Source: Phytophthora colocasiae
Taxonomy: Eukaryota; Oomycota; Peronosporomycetes; Peronosporales; Peronosporaceae
Reading direction: 5' to 3'
Length of the DNA stretch: 64,000 nucleotides
Assembly: GCA_018806915.1 (NCBI GenBank)
Contig: JAGKQI010000009.1
Span: 1-64,000 of the forward strand
The translations under genes and the position numbers were made by a program. Below are positions 30,401-39,700 of the stretch, one piece after another (position 1 is the first letter of the stretch; each line of letters starts with the position of its first letter). The notes under the pieces were generated by a model. The model saw only the letters and a list, made by a program, of their open reading frames with translations, was not told the DNA's origin and made no database searches.

Positions 30401-33155
30401 TTCGAAGATCTGGTCGCTTCTTCAGTTCTGCGAACTCCACTTCACGTAGTTCATATAGGACCGATGCATAGATCGCATAATCCTCGATGAACCGACTATA
30501 GTAATTCAAACTTCCCAGGAACGATTGCATGGATCGGAGTGACCCAGGGAATGGTAGATCTGTCAGAGACCTCAGGTCCTTCGGGTTTGCCTCCAATCCA
30601 TCGATCGACACTTTGTGTCCGAGATATTCCACTTTATCCATGCCCCAGAAGCTCTTTGCCACACTGATCGAGAGATTCCACTTATCACAGGCCTCCAATA
30701 GGTCTTCCACCCGATCGCACATTTGATCCCATGTTCCAGCCGTGATCAAGATATCGTCGATGTAAGATCTCCGTCCTAGAACCGACGGGCGACCAGGATC
30801 TTCCGGGACCCCTGATTCAAACACATCTGTAGAGTCTTTCGTATTCCCTGACTGGGAGATCTTCAAAAATCCATATAGGGCGTTGTCCACAAGACGTTGA
30901 TAGATTTGAGGGGCGTTCTTCAGCCCGAACGGCATGCGATTCCACTCGAAGAGGCCGAACGGGGTGATGAAAGCTGAGATCGCGCGAGCTCGATCGGTCA
31001 TTGATACGACCCAGAATCTACTCGCCATGTCTAATGAACAGTACCACAGAACCTTGTCAAGATCTTCTAACAGATCATTGATCAGAGGCATTGGGTAGAT
31101 CATCAGCCTCGTGAGACCGTTCACCAGCCGATAATCGATACATAGTCGGATATCTACGCCGTTCTTCTTGATGATCACCACGATCGGAGACGCCCATGGC
31201 GATGTCGATGGCCGAATGATCTTGGCAGCTAGGAGTCCTTTGATAAGGTCCGATACTTTCTCGCGGAACTGTGGCGCCACCTTTCGGACTCGTTGTGCAA
31301 TCGGCTTTGCATCACCTACGTCGATATCGCATGTAACACCCTTGGCCGCTGGAGGAAGTGCGTTTCCCTTTCCGATCAGGAGATGTCGCTTCTTCCAAAT
31401 AATCCGTCGAAGTTTCTCGATCTCTTCCGGGGTAGTCGATCCCGGATTTCCTACTTGCAGATCTTCGATCCTGACTTCTTCAGTGGTGGAGATCTGGATC
31501 TCTGGTACTACTGCGAGATTATCGGCTAGATCTTCGGCCGAAAAATCGCCGCTTTCGTGTACGTGGGTCTGATCGGCCTTCTCAATTCCATCAGGAGATG
31601 TCGAATCGGGTTCATTCGTTGATGGATCCTGAAGTTTGTCGTCCCCGGCCGTCAGAATCGGGGCATCTTCGATCGTGGAGATGGCATCCGCGTCGGACAT
31701 CGGTTTGATCTCGATTTTGAAATCCGGATTTTCTGTTTTTACCTCGATCTCTTCTTCGCATGTCCGATCTGTCCGATCTGGGGCCTGATCTGGCCAGCTC
31801 TCATTCGTCTCAGTCTCACCGCCCCCAGCTTCGCCACTCGGGGTCTTGTCGGAACTGATCGTAATTGATGGGGTATCCATGGGATCCGGTTGGGGATCGA
31901 TGAATGCGACCTTGACTTCGGCCGCATCGGTTGGTGATCGAGGTTCCAATGTCGATATTGGCGCAGGATCAGGATCGGTCTTGGTCGTCCCACCTCGGCG
32001 GAGTATGGATCGCGGCGTAACATAGGCCGGCCGTTCGACCGACGGTAAGGGGATCTCTACGGATTCCTGAGGTTCTGGTCTTGCGTCCACAGTCGCTTCT
32101 AGAGCTAGGTTCTGCCACTCCATGTAGCGCCGGGACCCAACCGACACAAACCCGGGGAATCGAGGCACTTTTTCCTGATCAAGTATCATTCCAACATGTA
32201 ATCGGTGATCCAATCGTAAAATTTTCTCGCTCAAATTCGTGATCACTAAATACCGAGTTCGGCCGGGTCCATTTACCACGGTAGGTACCCATCGGTCGCC
32301 TCTAGTCACCCACAATTTCTCCGTCGCCGATAATTTCACTCTCGATGCGGTCTCTTCAGATCCCCCCACTGGGATGTGTAGATCTTCCTCCAATGTTACC
32401 GATCTTACTTTCTCCCCGTATAATCTCTTGCGACCACTAAGTGGGATCCCCACTTCATTAGGTAAGCACATCGACCCCTTCGCAAGATCCATCCGGACTC
32501 CAGCCGGGATCATGAAATCCATACCTAAGATGGCGTCTTGTCCGGACAGGTTCCCGATCCAAATATCGAAAAAGTATACCAAGTATCCCGCAAGCGTGAT
32601 CTTGATCCTCGTTCTTCCCTCGGTGGTGTACACATTATCGCCGATCCCGACACATTCCTGTCTCTGACTAGTGTCAAAGTGGCACCCAACCTTACGAGCA
32701 AAGGCGGTATCCAAGATGGATACCTCGGCGCCAGTGTCCAGGAGCAAGATCGCTCTTTCATGATTGATCTTGCCTGAGATCTTGGCTTGGCGGAACCATT
32801 TTCCTGGTGCGTGGTATTTCCAGTACCCCCTGGATTCTCCTTCCTTGAGATCCAAGGCCACTTCCGCACCAGATCGCGAGAACTCATCGATCCGGGGAAG
32901 ACTCGCGATCTTAGCAGTATACGAATGCAACTTACATGTATTACCGCGCAGATCCGAATTCTCCCTATCTTGATCTCTCGATTTCCTGTTCACATATGCA
33001 TAGATGCAGTACTCAGAACGCTCGGCTCGTACCGGTTTCCAAACCGGCGAGCGTCCTAGTTTAACATCTTCTCCACCTTCTCGGGGAACAACCCAGCGTG
33101 TCGAGTCGGATCGTACCACTTGCGGATCTGGTTGTAAAATTCTTCCATGGGGCAT
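27465..33155 (-). CDS. G1 Pol: protease, RT, degenerate RNase H, second RNase H, integrase, chromodomain
   Basis: A 1896-codon open frame in the -1 frame relative to gag; translation probably enters at the GTTAAAC slip (33065-33059), not at the apparent ATG at 33155. Protease DTGAEVSILD at about 140. RT about 590-880 with RMPFGLKNAPQIY and YIDD (about 798-801). First RNase H about 1005-1100, lacking the catalytic Asp (YASD for DAS, TRH for TDH). Second RNase H about 1165-1295 with D in SFDGSA, E in VNEAEYRGL, D in CSDSNLVI and D in GSADSLASAAL. Integrase zinc finger H(X)nHYH...CVDC about 1440-1485, then the DDE core with MDHIPS, RHDREPGF and NGTAERMVQ. Chromodomain at about 1826-1875 (YEVERISD, FLVHWVGYDEPTWVDE). 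It copies and integrates the element. The frame is fully open. Confidence 0.93.
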   Translation of the reverse strand: MPHGRILQPDPQVVRSDSTRWVVPREGGEDVKLGRSPVWKPVRAERSEYCIYAYVNRKSRDQDRENSDLRGNTCKLHSYTAKIASLPRIDEFSRSGAEVALDLKEGESRGYWKYHAPGKWFRQAKISGKINHERAILLLDTGAEVSILDTAFARKVGCHFDTSQRQECVGIGDNVYTTEGRTRIKITLAGYLVYFFDIWIGNLSGQDAILGMDFMIPAGVRMDLAKGSMCLPNEVGIPLSGRKRLYGEKVRSVTLEEDLHIPVGGSEETASRVKLSATEKLWVTRGDRWVPTVVNGPGRTRYLVITNLSEKILRLDHRLHVGMILDQEKVPRFPGFVSVGSRRYMEWQNLALEATVDARPEPQESVEIPLPSVERPAYVTPRSILRRGGTTKTDPDPAPISTLEPRSPTDAAEVKVAFIDPQPDPMDTPSITISSDKTPSGEAGGGETETNESWPDQAPDRTDRTCEEEIEVKTENPDFKIEIKPMSDADAISTIEDAPILTAGDDKLQDPSTNEPDSTSPDGIEKADQTHVHESGDFSAEDLADNLAVVPEIQISTTEEVRIEDLQVGNPGSTTPEEIEKLRRIIWKKRHLLIGKGNALPPAAKGVTCDIDVGDAKPIAQRVRKVAPQFREKVSDLIKGLLAAKIIRPSTSPWASPIVVIIKKNGVDIRLCIDYRLVNGLTRLMIYPMPLINDLLEDLDKVLWYCSLDMASRFWVVSMTDRARAISAFITPFGLFEWNRMPFGLKNAPQIYQRLVDNALYGFLKISQSGNTKDSTDVFESGVPEDPGRPSVLGRRSYIDDILITAGTWDQMCDRVEDLLEACDKWNLSISVAKSFWGMDKVEYLGHKVSIDGLEANPKDLRSLTDLPFPGSLRSMQSFLGSLNYYSRFIEDYAIYASVLYELREVEFAELKKRPDLRKIMDGTDPINRDPVALKSNQDGSPDTLTQKGNSTPDPDLGATPPPCSSKVEANLAQRAGDERWGRAHRAFTALKTKIASTPILRHFDMTKLPVVIVYASDWAISAALMQEHDQIYHPVAFASRTLKTNELNYNVAEKEVLALLRILDLHYTLLVGRRIKVLTRHPTLAWLFKSAGLQGRLGQWSALLSPWTLEITKCTKGEDEILGAIAANITPRSEIDEALIAIAPRKEPRRKIQMPIPTVDLGEELWVVSFDGSARVKRGGGAFSAIVWSFPEWKVIKARSDYAESLTVNEAEYRGLLLGLGMIAQLERRRLVVCSDSNLVIRQVRGEIDCKAPGLTLLKQKVLDHLRNWGDHELVHVKRDWNGSADSLASAALQRGSGIAVHDEADRRDLITLNRLDEVLIPRVEDRTVQVSAVATRTARARPGAAVLREELIREMRVDRIKRAQDEEVWIAGLKKYLAGQIADLTRAESGSYAKIASEYEVDEQDLLFYCPPGPRSSGDRDRLMRLVVPETLQQDVLHHYHTTLEGGHQGIGRTYQRIRDHFHWRGLYRSVQRYVGECVDCETGKGRPTIRGESPGNLQATYPFQIIAMDHIPSLPRSNKGNTELLIWVDLFTGYVIAKASSSRSAQTVAESYEECVFRRFGASEMIRHDREPGFMSDFFRSFNKILGQRQRATMAYRPQANGTAERMVQTATRAIKMYVQDLDQKDWDEYAERLTFAINTAHDRVRGDTPHYLVHGWDPRSTLEATIPIGSTRRHDRDPRRWRYRVQRYYQQSREQVNAKLQEAIADRADRHNEDVDPHQIEAGSRVWLYLDRVKEGYARKLAHLWHGPFRVAEKLNEFTIKLEIAGSDYHIFPVVHVSKLKPVRDFPDRPRIELTVDEADRLDFDEILLPEDSWVPDLDADEYEVERISDMRSGKRTRYGRIYREFLVHWVGYDEPTWVDEADLNCGAILSAFLRDHANRNRFGVMQSHEEV
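33025..33065 (-). promoter_or_regulatory. Candidate -1 ribosomal frameshift signal at the gag stop (G1-nested)
   Basis: On the minus strand: GTTAAAC at 33065-33059, the gag TAG stop at 33058-33056, then a hairpin at 33052-33025 after a 6-nt spacer (GCTCG-CCGGTT, loop TGGA, AACCGG, 2-nt bulge, CGAGC). Gag and pol overlap by 100 nt here in frames offset by -1. An alternative longer stem pairs ACGCTCG with CGAGCGT just outside. Confidence 0.82.
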
Positions 33156-35386
33156 TCTCCAGCTTCATGGATCTCCCCACAACCACGGCAGGTATACAGA
33201 CAGCGATCCGTTGGGTGACCCCTCTTCCCGCACTTATTACAGGTTAGACGTCTCCAGCAGTCTAGATCCGTATGCTTCCGCGATCCACAGTGTGAACAGC
33301 GACCTCGATCATGATCCGAAGTACCCCTGCGATCCGTGATCCGGCCTCGATCTTGCGCGTTCGCCTGCGATCGCGACTGATCCGGTTGGTGGGGAACGCC
33401 CCCAGTACCGATCTGCTTGTCTTCCGACGCAGCAAGATATATTCTCCGGAGATCGCCTTCAGAATCGGACCCGTCCGATCCGGATATTTCCTCCGATTCC
33501 GAGCTCGGATCCTGGGTTTGGATCGCCCGTACCACCGCCCGGGTGGGTGCCGCCGGGGCACTGGCCGGTGCCTTTTGTCTGTACTTCGATCCGAACGCAG
33601 ATTTACGCTGTCTGCTTTTCGCCCGTTCCCGGGCACGAAGTACTTCCTCAAGTTCATCGACGTCATTCAGCCGGAGTAGGGTCAGCCGATCAGCTAACTC
33701 CGGATCTCCCAATGTCTCGATATAGTGATCTACATGTTCCCGGCGGGCCTTAGGGCTCCCATCCTTGATCTTCAGTCTAGCACGTAAAGCCGCCACGTTG
33801 AGCCGGTAGAGATAGTCAAGGGGAGTCTCCTCCGATCGTTTGCGAGCGTGATAGTATTGCCACGCGACCGACATACCCAACCCACAATACTGGGTCTGGA
33901 AACTGTCCAACAGATCTGCCCACTTGGTTTTCGTCGTTCGACTGAGCTGCCTGTACCAGTTCTTTGCCGGTCCCACCATCAGATCTGCAAATGTGAGGCA
34001 TTTCTCTTCTTCCGTAGCCTGATCGCGCTGAAATGCTGACTTGACTTTACTGATCCAGGCCCGAGCGCGATCTTCGTCCAGATCTTTACCCGCAAAATCT
34101 TTCAGATCCGAGATCGCTGAGATCCGGACCCGCTGGATCATCGACGATCCTCCTTGACCGATTGCCGCGGATGCGATCACTGCTCGGCTCGACATCTGTC
34201 CACCAGAACTTGGTATGCCCATATCGTCCGGATCGTATTCCCATGCATCCGGATCCGAGGCCGTGACGGACTCCATTTCAACATCCAACTCCCCTTTGAT
34301 CGGCGATCGGGGTGTCGCGAGATTCCGTTCTTTCAAGAAACGATCCATCGCCATTTGAAAGTAATCGTCCAACTTGTTGCTCGATCCAGTGGAATTAGTC
34401 GTCGGCGCGGTCTGGTCCGTCCGGATCCGGCGATTTTCTTGCTGATCGGGCATCTTGACCTCCAGCTTTGCGGCCACCGATCGCGTATCCTGTTTCTTCA
34501 TACGCGATTTCAGGAACTTGGCGCCGGAGGGCCCTAGCGACATGCGTTGCAGCCTTCTCGGGCTATCTGAGTCTGGTTCCGAGGTCGCTGACGCGTAGCA
34601 TGACGACCCAGTCTGATAGCCTGGGTCGGGCGTCAGTGGGCGCTCGCCGACCAAGATCTTGAGGGAATCGAATAGATCATGGGTCGCAGATTGAATCGCT
34701 TCCAGTTCCAGATCAAATAGAGAGTTTGGGTCGAATTCTCCAGCCACTAAACCAGCCTCTTGCAGCAGATCAAGTAGGATCTTCACCGCGTTCAGGCGGT
34801 CCGAGCTAGTCCGGGGTTTCGACACTGCGCCGGTGAGGTTATCGATCTGGCGGACTCGTATGATCGTAAGGACAGGATCGTTAAGCAAGGTCTCGCTTAG
34901 TCTCTTCCTGTAGTAGGCCTGCTCGATCGCGTCCTTGGTGATCGTTGATCCTGGGTTGATCACATCTTCTGGCTCTGAGTCTGGGGCCTTCAATTTCGTC
35001 CGGGTGCTCTTGATCTTCTTTTTCTTGGTCGATCTTGAGGCAACAGTGGACTTGGTGAGCAGATTAGGTTTCAGCTTTGCTGATTCCTTATCGCTCGTGT
35101 GCGGATCTCGATTCTCATCGAGATCCGCAATGGCCCTCGACGGGGCCTGGGGAGGAATTCGAGGTTTTTCTTCGAGATCTGGATTGCGATCCAGGTCTGC
35201 CTCGTGCCTGTCAGTAGAGATCCTCCCCGAACTCTGCTGATCTGTGGATCTTTCCGTTTTAAGCAATGCTTCCGTCGATCCAACCTTCGTAGGCACTTCT
35301 TCCCCTTGTTCTTCTTTAATTTTGACATCTTCTTGGGACTCACGGTGATATCCGAAGTCACCAGAAGATCCGGGCACGCGCACCAT
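33056..35386 (-). CDS. G1 Gag (776 aa) with three zinc knuckles
   Basis: Starts with the ATG that abuts the LTR at 35387; the upstream frame hits a stop within the LTR with no other ATG. The first ~330 residues are charged, Ser/Lys-rich and probably disordered. A central region (about 400-560) with AWISKVKSAFQRDQATEEEKCLTF-like sequence resembles a retrotransposon gag capsid. Three knuckles lie at about 700-750: CSHCGSRKHTDLDC, CNKCGKRGHPTDRC, and CRGCGEIHEAGEC. Three are more than the one knuckle of G2 and G4, and 776 aa is long for a Gypsy Gag. The first codons lie in the primer-binding site. It should assemble the particle and bind RNA, and its last codons carry the frameshift signal. Confidence 0.9.
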   Translation of the reverse strand: MVRVPGSSGDFGYHRESQEDVKIKEEQGEEVPTKVGSTEALLKTERSTDQQSSGRISTDRHEADLDRNPDLEEKPRIPPQAPSRAIADLDENRDPHTSDKESAKLKPNLLTKSTVASRSTKKKKIKSTRTKLKAPDSEPEDVINPGSTITKDAIEQAYYRKRLSETLLNDPVLTIIRVRQIDNLTGAVSKPRTSSDRLNAVKILLDLLQEAGLVAGEFDPNSLFDLELEAIQSATHDLFDSLKILVGERPLTPDPGYQTGSSCYASATSEPDSDSPRRLQRMSLGPSGAKFLKSRMKKQDTRSVAAKLEVKMPDQQENRRIRTDQTAPTTNSTGSSNKLDDYFQMAMDRFLKERNLATPRSPIKGELDVEMESVTASDPDAWEYDPDDMGIPSSGGQMSSRAVIASAAIGQGGSSMIQRVRISAISDLKDFAGKDLDEDRARAWISKVKSAFQRDQATEEEKCLTFADLMVGPAKNWYRQLSRTTKTKWADLLDSFQTQYCGLGMSVAWQYYHARKRSEETPLDYLYRLNVAALRARLKIKDGSPKARREHVDHYIETLGDPELADRLTLLRLNDVDELEEVLRARERAKSRQRKSAFGSKYRQKAPASAPAAPTRAVVRAIQTQDPSSESEEISGSDGSDSEGDLRRIYLAASEDKQIGTGGVPHQPDQSRSQANAQDRGRITDRRGTSDHDRGRCSHCGSRKHTDLDCWRRLTCNKCGKRGHPTDRCLYTCRGCGEIHEAGECPMEEFYNQIRKWYDPTRHAGLFPEKVEKMLN
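35367..35385 (-). other. Primer-binding site of G1-nested, overlapping the gag ATG
   Basis: TGGTGCGCGTGCCCGGATC starts one base after the LTR end. Its complement reads like a tRNA 3' end: T-arm strand CCGGG, acceptor strand CACGCGC, discriminator A, CCA. The TG of the gag ATG is the first two bases of this site. Which tRNA is used was not determined. Confidence 0.7.
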
Positions 35387-36798
35387 TGTGGTGGAGCGGA
35401 TCTGCCAAAATCTCGTTGAGGCAGGTCTCGATCACCACTTGCGCCCAGACACCGACTAACGGAGGGGGTCCCCCGATGATCCGTGATCTAGCTGTGTGTA
35501 GTTTCACCTTGTGTACCCGTCGGTAGGCGGGTTACGCTCTTCCAGGTGACTTCTGAAGATGTCTTGGGACGAGAAGAATGTCTTGGGTGACGCAGGGGTG
35601 GTGAGATAGCGTGGGAATGCTTCACTCTACCTCGGAGGGGTTGATCCGGGTCGTAGACGAGTCCTCGAGCCTTGATCCGGTCGCCTGGTCTTCGATCCAG
35701 GTCTTCCAAAGGTCCAATGTTGGGGATCTGGTCCCTTCCTTTCCGTTGTTTTCCGCTTCCGATAGCGGGGGTCTTGAGAGGGCGAGATTCGACGGGATCC
35801 TTAGGCTAAACAACCAAGTCCTTCCGATCCGATGTATGCACTTAAAGGATAGTTCACTAGATAGGGCAAAGCTGACCAATATATTATCCAGACTTAACCG
35901 CTATACTAGGTCACGTATCCTTACCTTCCTGACGCTTGTAGGGCCAATGTAGTTCCCGGTTTTAGGGGTAGCGAAGACACTTGAGTGGTTCAGGGCAAAT
36001 TCGATTCTGTTTATGGTTATTCCTATGCCTACTAATCCCATCCTGATTTACTATCCTACGACCACATGACACTGGCTACAGAGCTGATCCCTAGCTTGGT
36101 TCCCCTAACCCTGATCTTGAGCCGATTCCGTACTTAACCGAAGCTTGATCTCGCACTTAACCGAAGCTTGATCTCGTACTTAACCGAAGCTTGATCTCGC
36201 ACTTAACCGAAGCTTGATCTCGCACTTTACCGAAGCTTGATCTCGCACTTAACCGAAGCTTGATCTCGCACTTAACCGAAGCTTGATCTCGCACTTAATC
36301 GGGGCTTGATCGCTGCCTGATCCCGCTTGGTAATCCTTCAAAGAATCCGGATCAGGCCACCAGAAGAGTCTGCGTCGCGCCTGGGGCTGACCTTGATCCG
36401 GAGCTGATCTCGTACTTATACGGGAGAGGATCATTGCGTGATCCTGCGTGATCCCGCTTCGTCGCCGCCCGGGGAAGTTGGATCGTGCTGTTAGAGGCTT
36501 CGGGGCGCCAGGGTAAGCCGATCGTGCTCGCTTGGGACCCCGTCATCGTTGATCGCGCGAGAACATCCTTGATTTCCCCATTCTTCCTCCGGCAGGATTC
36601 GGATCACCCACGAACACCGCTCCACTTGCTCCTCCGCCGGTGTCTCCGATGCCTGTTCCCCGGCGGGACCCATCGTACCTTCATCTGATTCGACCCAGAT
36701 CTGGGGATCACAGGTCCCCCCTGTCGCTCGTTCCGACTCTATTCGGGTTCGTGGCTGATATCGCCTCTCCTGGAAAAATTCTCGTCCGCTTCACCACA
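35387..36798 (-). repeat. 5' LTR of G1-nested
   Basis: 1412 bp. On the minus strand it runs from TGTGGTGAAGCGGACGAG (36798) to TCCGCTCCACCACA (35387), with imperfect inverted ends of 14 bp. It adjoins the gag ATG on one side and the GATC target duplication (36799-36802) on the other. It contains the 23-bp array at 36131-36310. Confidence 0.93.
36131..36310 (-). repeat. 23-bp tandem repeats, G1-nested 5' LTR
   Basis: About eight near-perfect units of ACTTAACCGAAGCTTGATCT(CGC). This is the longest of the three arrays of this repeat in the window. Confidence 0.9.
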
Positions 36799-39700
36799 GA
36801 TCTATCCGGGCAAGATGCGATCCTGGGTATGGATTTCATGATCCCGGCCGGGGTCCGGATGGATCTTGCGAAGGGATCGATGTGCTTACCTAATGAAGTG
36901 GGGATCCCACTTAGTGGTCGCAAGAGATTATACGGGGAGAAAGTAAGATCGGTAACATTGGAGGAAGATCTACACATCCCAGTGGGGGGATCTGAAGAGA
37001 CCGCATCGAGAGTGAAATTATCGGCGACGGAGAAATTGTGGGTGACTAGAGGCGACCGATGGGTACCTACCGTGGTAAATGGACCCGGCCGAACTCGGTA
37101 CTTGGTGATCACGAATTTGAGCGAGAATATTTTACGACTGGATCACAGATTACATGTCGGAACGGTACTTGATCAAGAAAAAGTTCCTCGATACCCCGGG
37201 TTTGTGTCGGTCGGATCCCGGCGTTACATGGAGTGGCAGAATCTAGCTCTAGAAGCGACTGTGGACGCAAGACCAGAACCTCAGGAAACCGTAGAGATCC
37301 CCTTACCGTCGGTCGAACGGCCGACTTACGTTACGCCGCGATCCATACTCCGCCGAGGTGGGACGACCAAGACCGATCCTGATCCTGCACCGATATCGAC
37401 ATTGGAATCTCGATCATCAACCCGATCGACCGACGCAGCCAAAGTCAAGGTCACTTTCCTCGAACCCAAACAGGATCCCATGAATACCCCACCTATCACG
37501 ATCATTTTCGACAGGACCCCGAGCGGCGAAGCTGGGGGCGGTGAGACTGAGACGAATGAGAGCTCGCGCGATCTCGGCTTTCATCACTCCATTTGGCCTT
37601 TTCGAGTGGAATCGCATGCCGTTCGGGCTGAAGAACGCCCCTCAGATCTATCAACGTCTTGTGGACAATGCCCTATATGGATTTTTGAAGATCACCCAGT
37701 CCGGAGATGTGGAAAACTCTGCGGATGTGTTCGAATCAGGAATCCCGGAAGATCCCGGTCGCCCGTCGGTGCTAGGACGGAGATCATACATCGACGATAT
37801 CTTGATCACGGCTGGATCATGGGATCAGATGTGCGATCGGGTGGAAGACCTATTGGAGGCCTGTGATAAGTGGAATCTCTCGATCAGTGTGGCAAAGAGC
37901 TTCTGGGGCATGGATAAAGTGGAATATCTCGGACACAAAGTGTCGATCGATGGATTGGAGGCAAACCCGAAGGACCTGAGGTCTCTGACAGATCTACCAT
38001 TCCCTGGGTCACTCCGATCCATGCAATCGTTCCTTGGAAGTTTGAATTACTATGGTCGGTTCATCGAGGATTATGCGATCTATGCATCGGTCCTATATGA
38101 ACTACGTGAAGTGGAGTTCGCAGAACTGAAGAAGCGACCAGATCTACGAAATATCATGGATAGCATGGACCTGATCACTCAAGATCCCGTCGTGCTTAAG
38201 TCGGATCGGGATAGATCACTAGATATCCCGACTCAAAGAAGCGATAGTACACCGGATCCTGACTTGGGGGCGATGTCTTCACCCGGTTCAAGCGAGATCG
38301 GAGCCAACCTGGGCCTAAAGACTGGTGACGAGAGGTGGGGTAGGGCATACAGGGCGTTTACAGCCTTGAAAACCAAGATCGCGTCGACCCCGATCCTTCG
38401 TCACTTCGACACGACGAAGTTACCCGTGGTGATCGTGTACGCTAGTGACTGGGCGATTTCCGCCGCACTAATGCAGGAACACGACCAGATCTACCACCCG
38501 GTCGCGTTTGCCAGCCGAACCTTGAAGACGAACGAGCTAAACTATAATGTTGCCGAAAAGGAGGTGTTGGCTCTACTTCGGATCTTGGATTTACACTACA
38601 CCTTGTTGGTGGGACGTCGGATCAAGGTCCTAACCCGACACTCAACGCTTGCCTGGCTGTTCAAGTCTGCCGGCCTCCAAGGACGTCTGGGACAATGGTC
38701 TGCTCTCCTGTCCCCGTGGACACTCGAGATCACGAAGTGTACGAAGGGGGAGGACGAGATACTGGGGGCGATCGCAGCTAATATAACGCCTAGATCGGAG
38801 ATCGACGAAGCCCTGATTGCGATCGCGCCACGGAAGGAACCAAGACGTAAGATCCAGATGCCGATTCCCACTGTAGATCTAGGTGAGGAGCTATGGGTAG
38901 TAAGTTTCGACGGATCGGCACGCGTGAAACGAGGAGGAGGTGCTTTCAGCGCGATCGTGTGGAGTTTACCAGAGTGGAAGGTGATCAAGGCTAGATCGGA
39001 TTATGCTGAAAGCCTTACTGTCAATGAAGCGGAATACCGTGGACTCTTGCTAGGTCTTGGCATGATCGCACAGTTAGAACGCCGCCGTTTTGTCGTTTGT
39101 GGCGATTCGAATCTGGTGATCCGACAAGTCCGGGGCGATATCGACTGCAAGGCGCCAGGATTGACGTTACTGAAACAGAAGGTGCTAGATCACTTGCGGA
39201 ATTGGGGATATCACGAGCTGGTCCATGTGAAGAGAGACTGGAATGGGAGCGCAGATAGCTTGGCGAGTGCCGCACTGCAGCGAGGAGGCGGGATCGAGGT
39301 CCACGATGAGGCAGATCGGTGCGATCTGATCACCCTAAATCGGCTTGATGAGGTGTTGATCCCTCGAGTTGAAGACCGAACTGCACAAGTGTCGGCAGTA
39401 GCCACGCGTGCAGCCCGAGCACGACCTGGTGCCGCTGTCCTGCGAGAGGAACTGATCCGGGAGATGCGGATTGATCGGATCAGGCGAGCCCAGGACGAGG
39501 AGGTCTGGATCGCCGGACTAAAGAGGTATCTGGCTGGGCAGATCGCGGATCTTACTCGAGCCGAATCTGTATCCTACGCCAAGATCGCCTCCGAGTACGA
39601 GGTAGACGAACAAGATCTGCTGTTTTACTGCCCACCAGGGCCGAGATCAAGTGGTGATCGCGACCGCCTGATGAGACTTGTAGTTCCAGAAACGCTACAG

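Larger units (their letters stand above)
14954..36798 (-). mobile_element. G1-nested: complete ~14-kb dual-RNase-H Gypsy element with an antisense ORF
   Basis: Read on the minus strand: 5' LTR 36798-35387, gag 35386-33056, pol 33065-27465, an oppositely oriented ORF at 24246-27110, polypurine tract, and 3' LTR 24161-22777 plus its tip at 14969-14954. The 3' LTR is split by the G2 element at 14970-22776; without it the element is about 14.0 kb. It is bounded by a 4-bp GATC duplication in the pol of G1-host. All three large ORFs are open, so this is the best-preserved element in the window. Confidence 0.92.

Noticed and set aside
36131..36310. Regular 23-bp direct repeats resembling a CRISPR array
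   Set aside because: The units are contiguous without spacers, lie in an LTR, and occur in a eukaryotic element.
37541..37570. Apparent independent gene starting at 37541
   Set aside because: It is the continuation of G1 pol after the 809-bp deletion; the apparent ATG is incidental.
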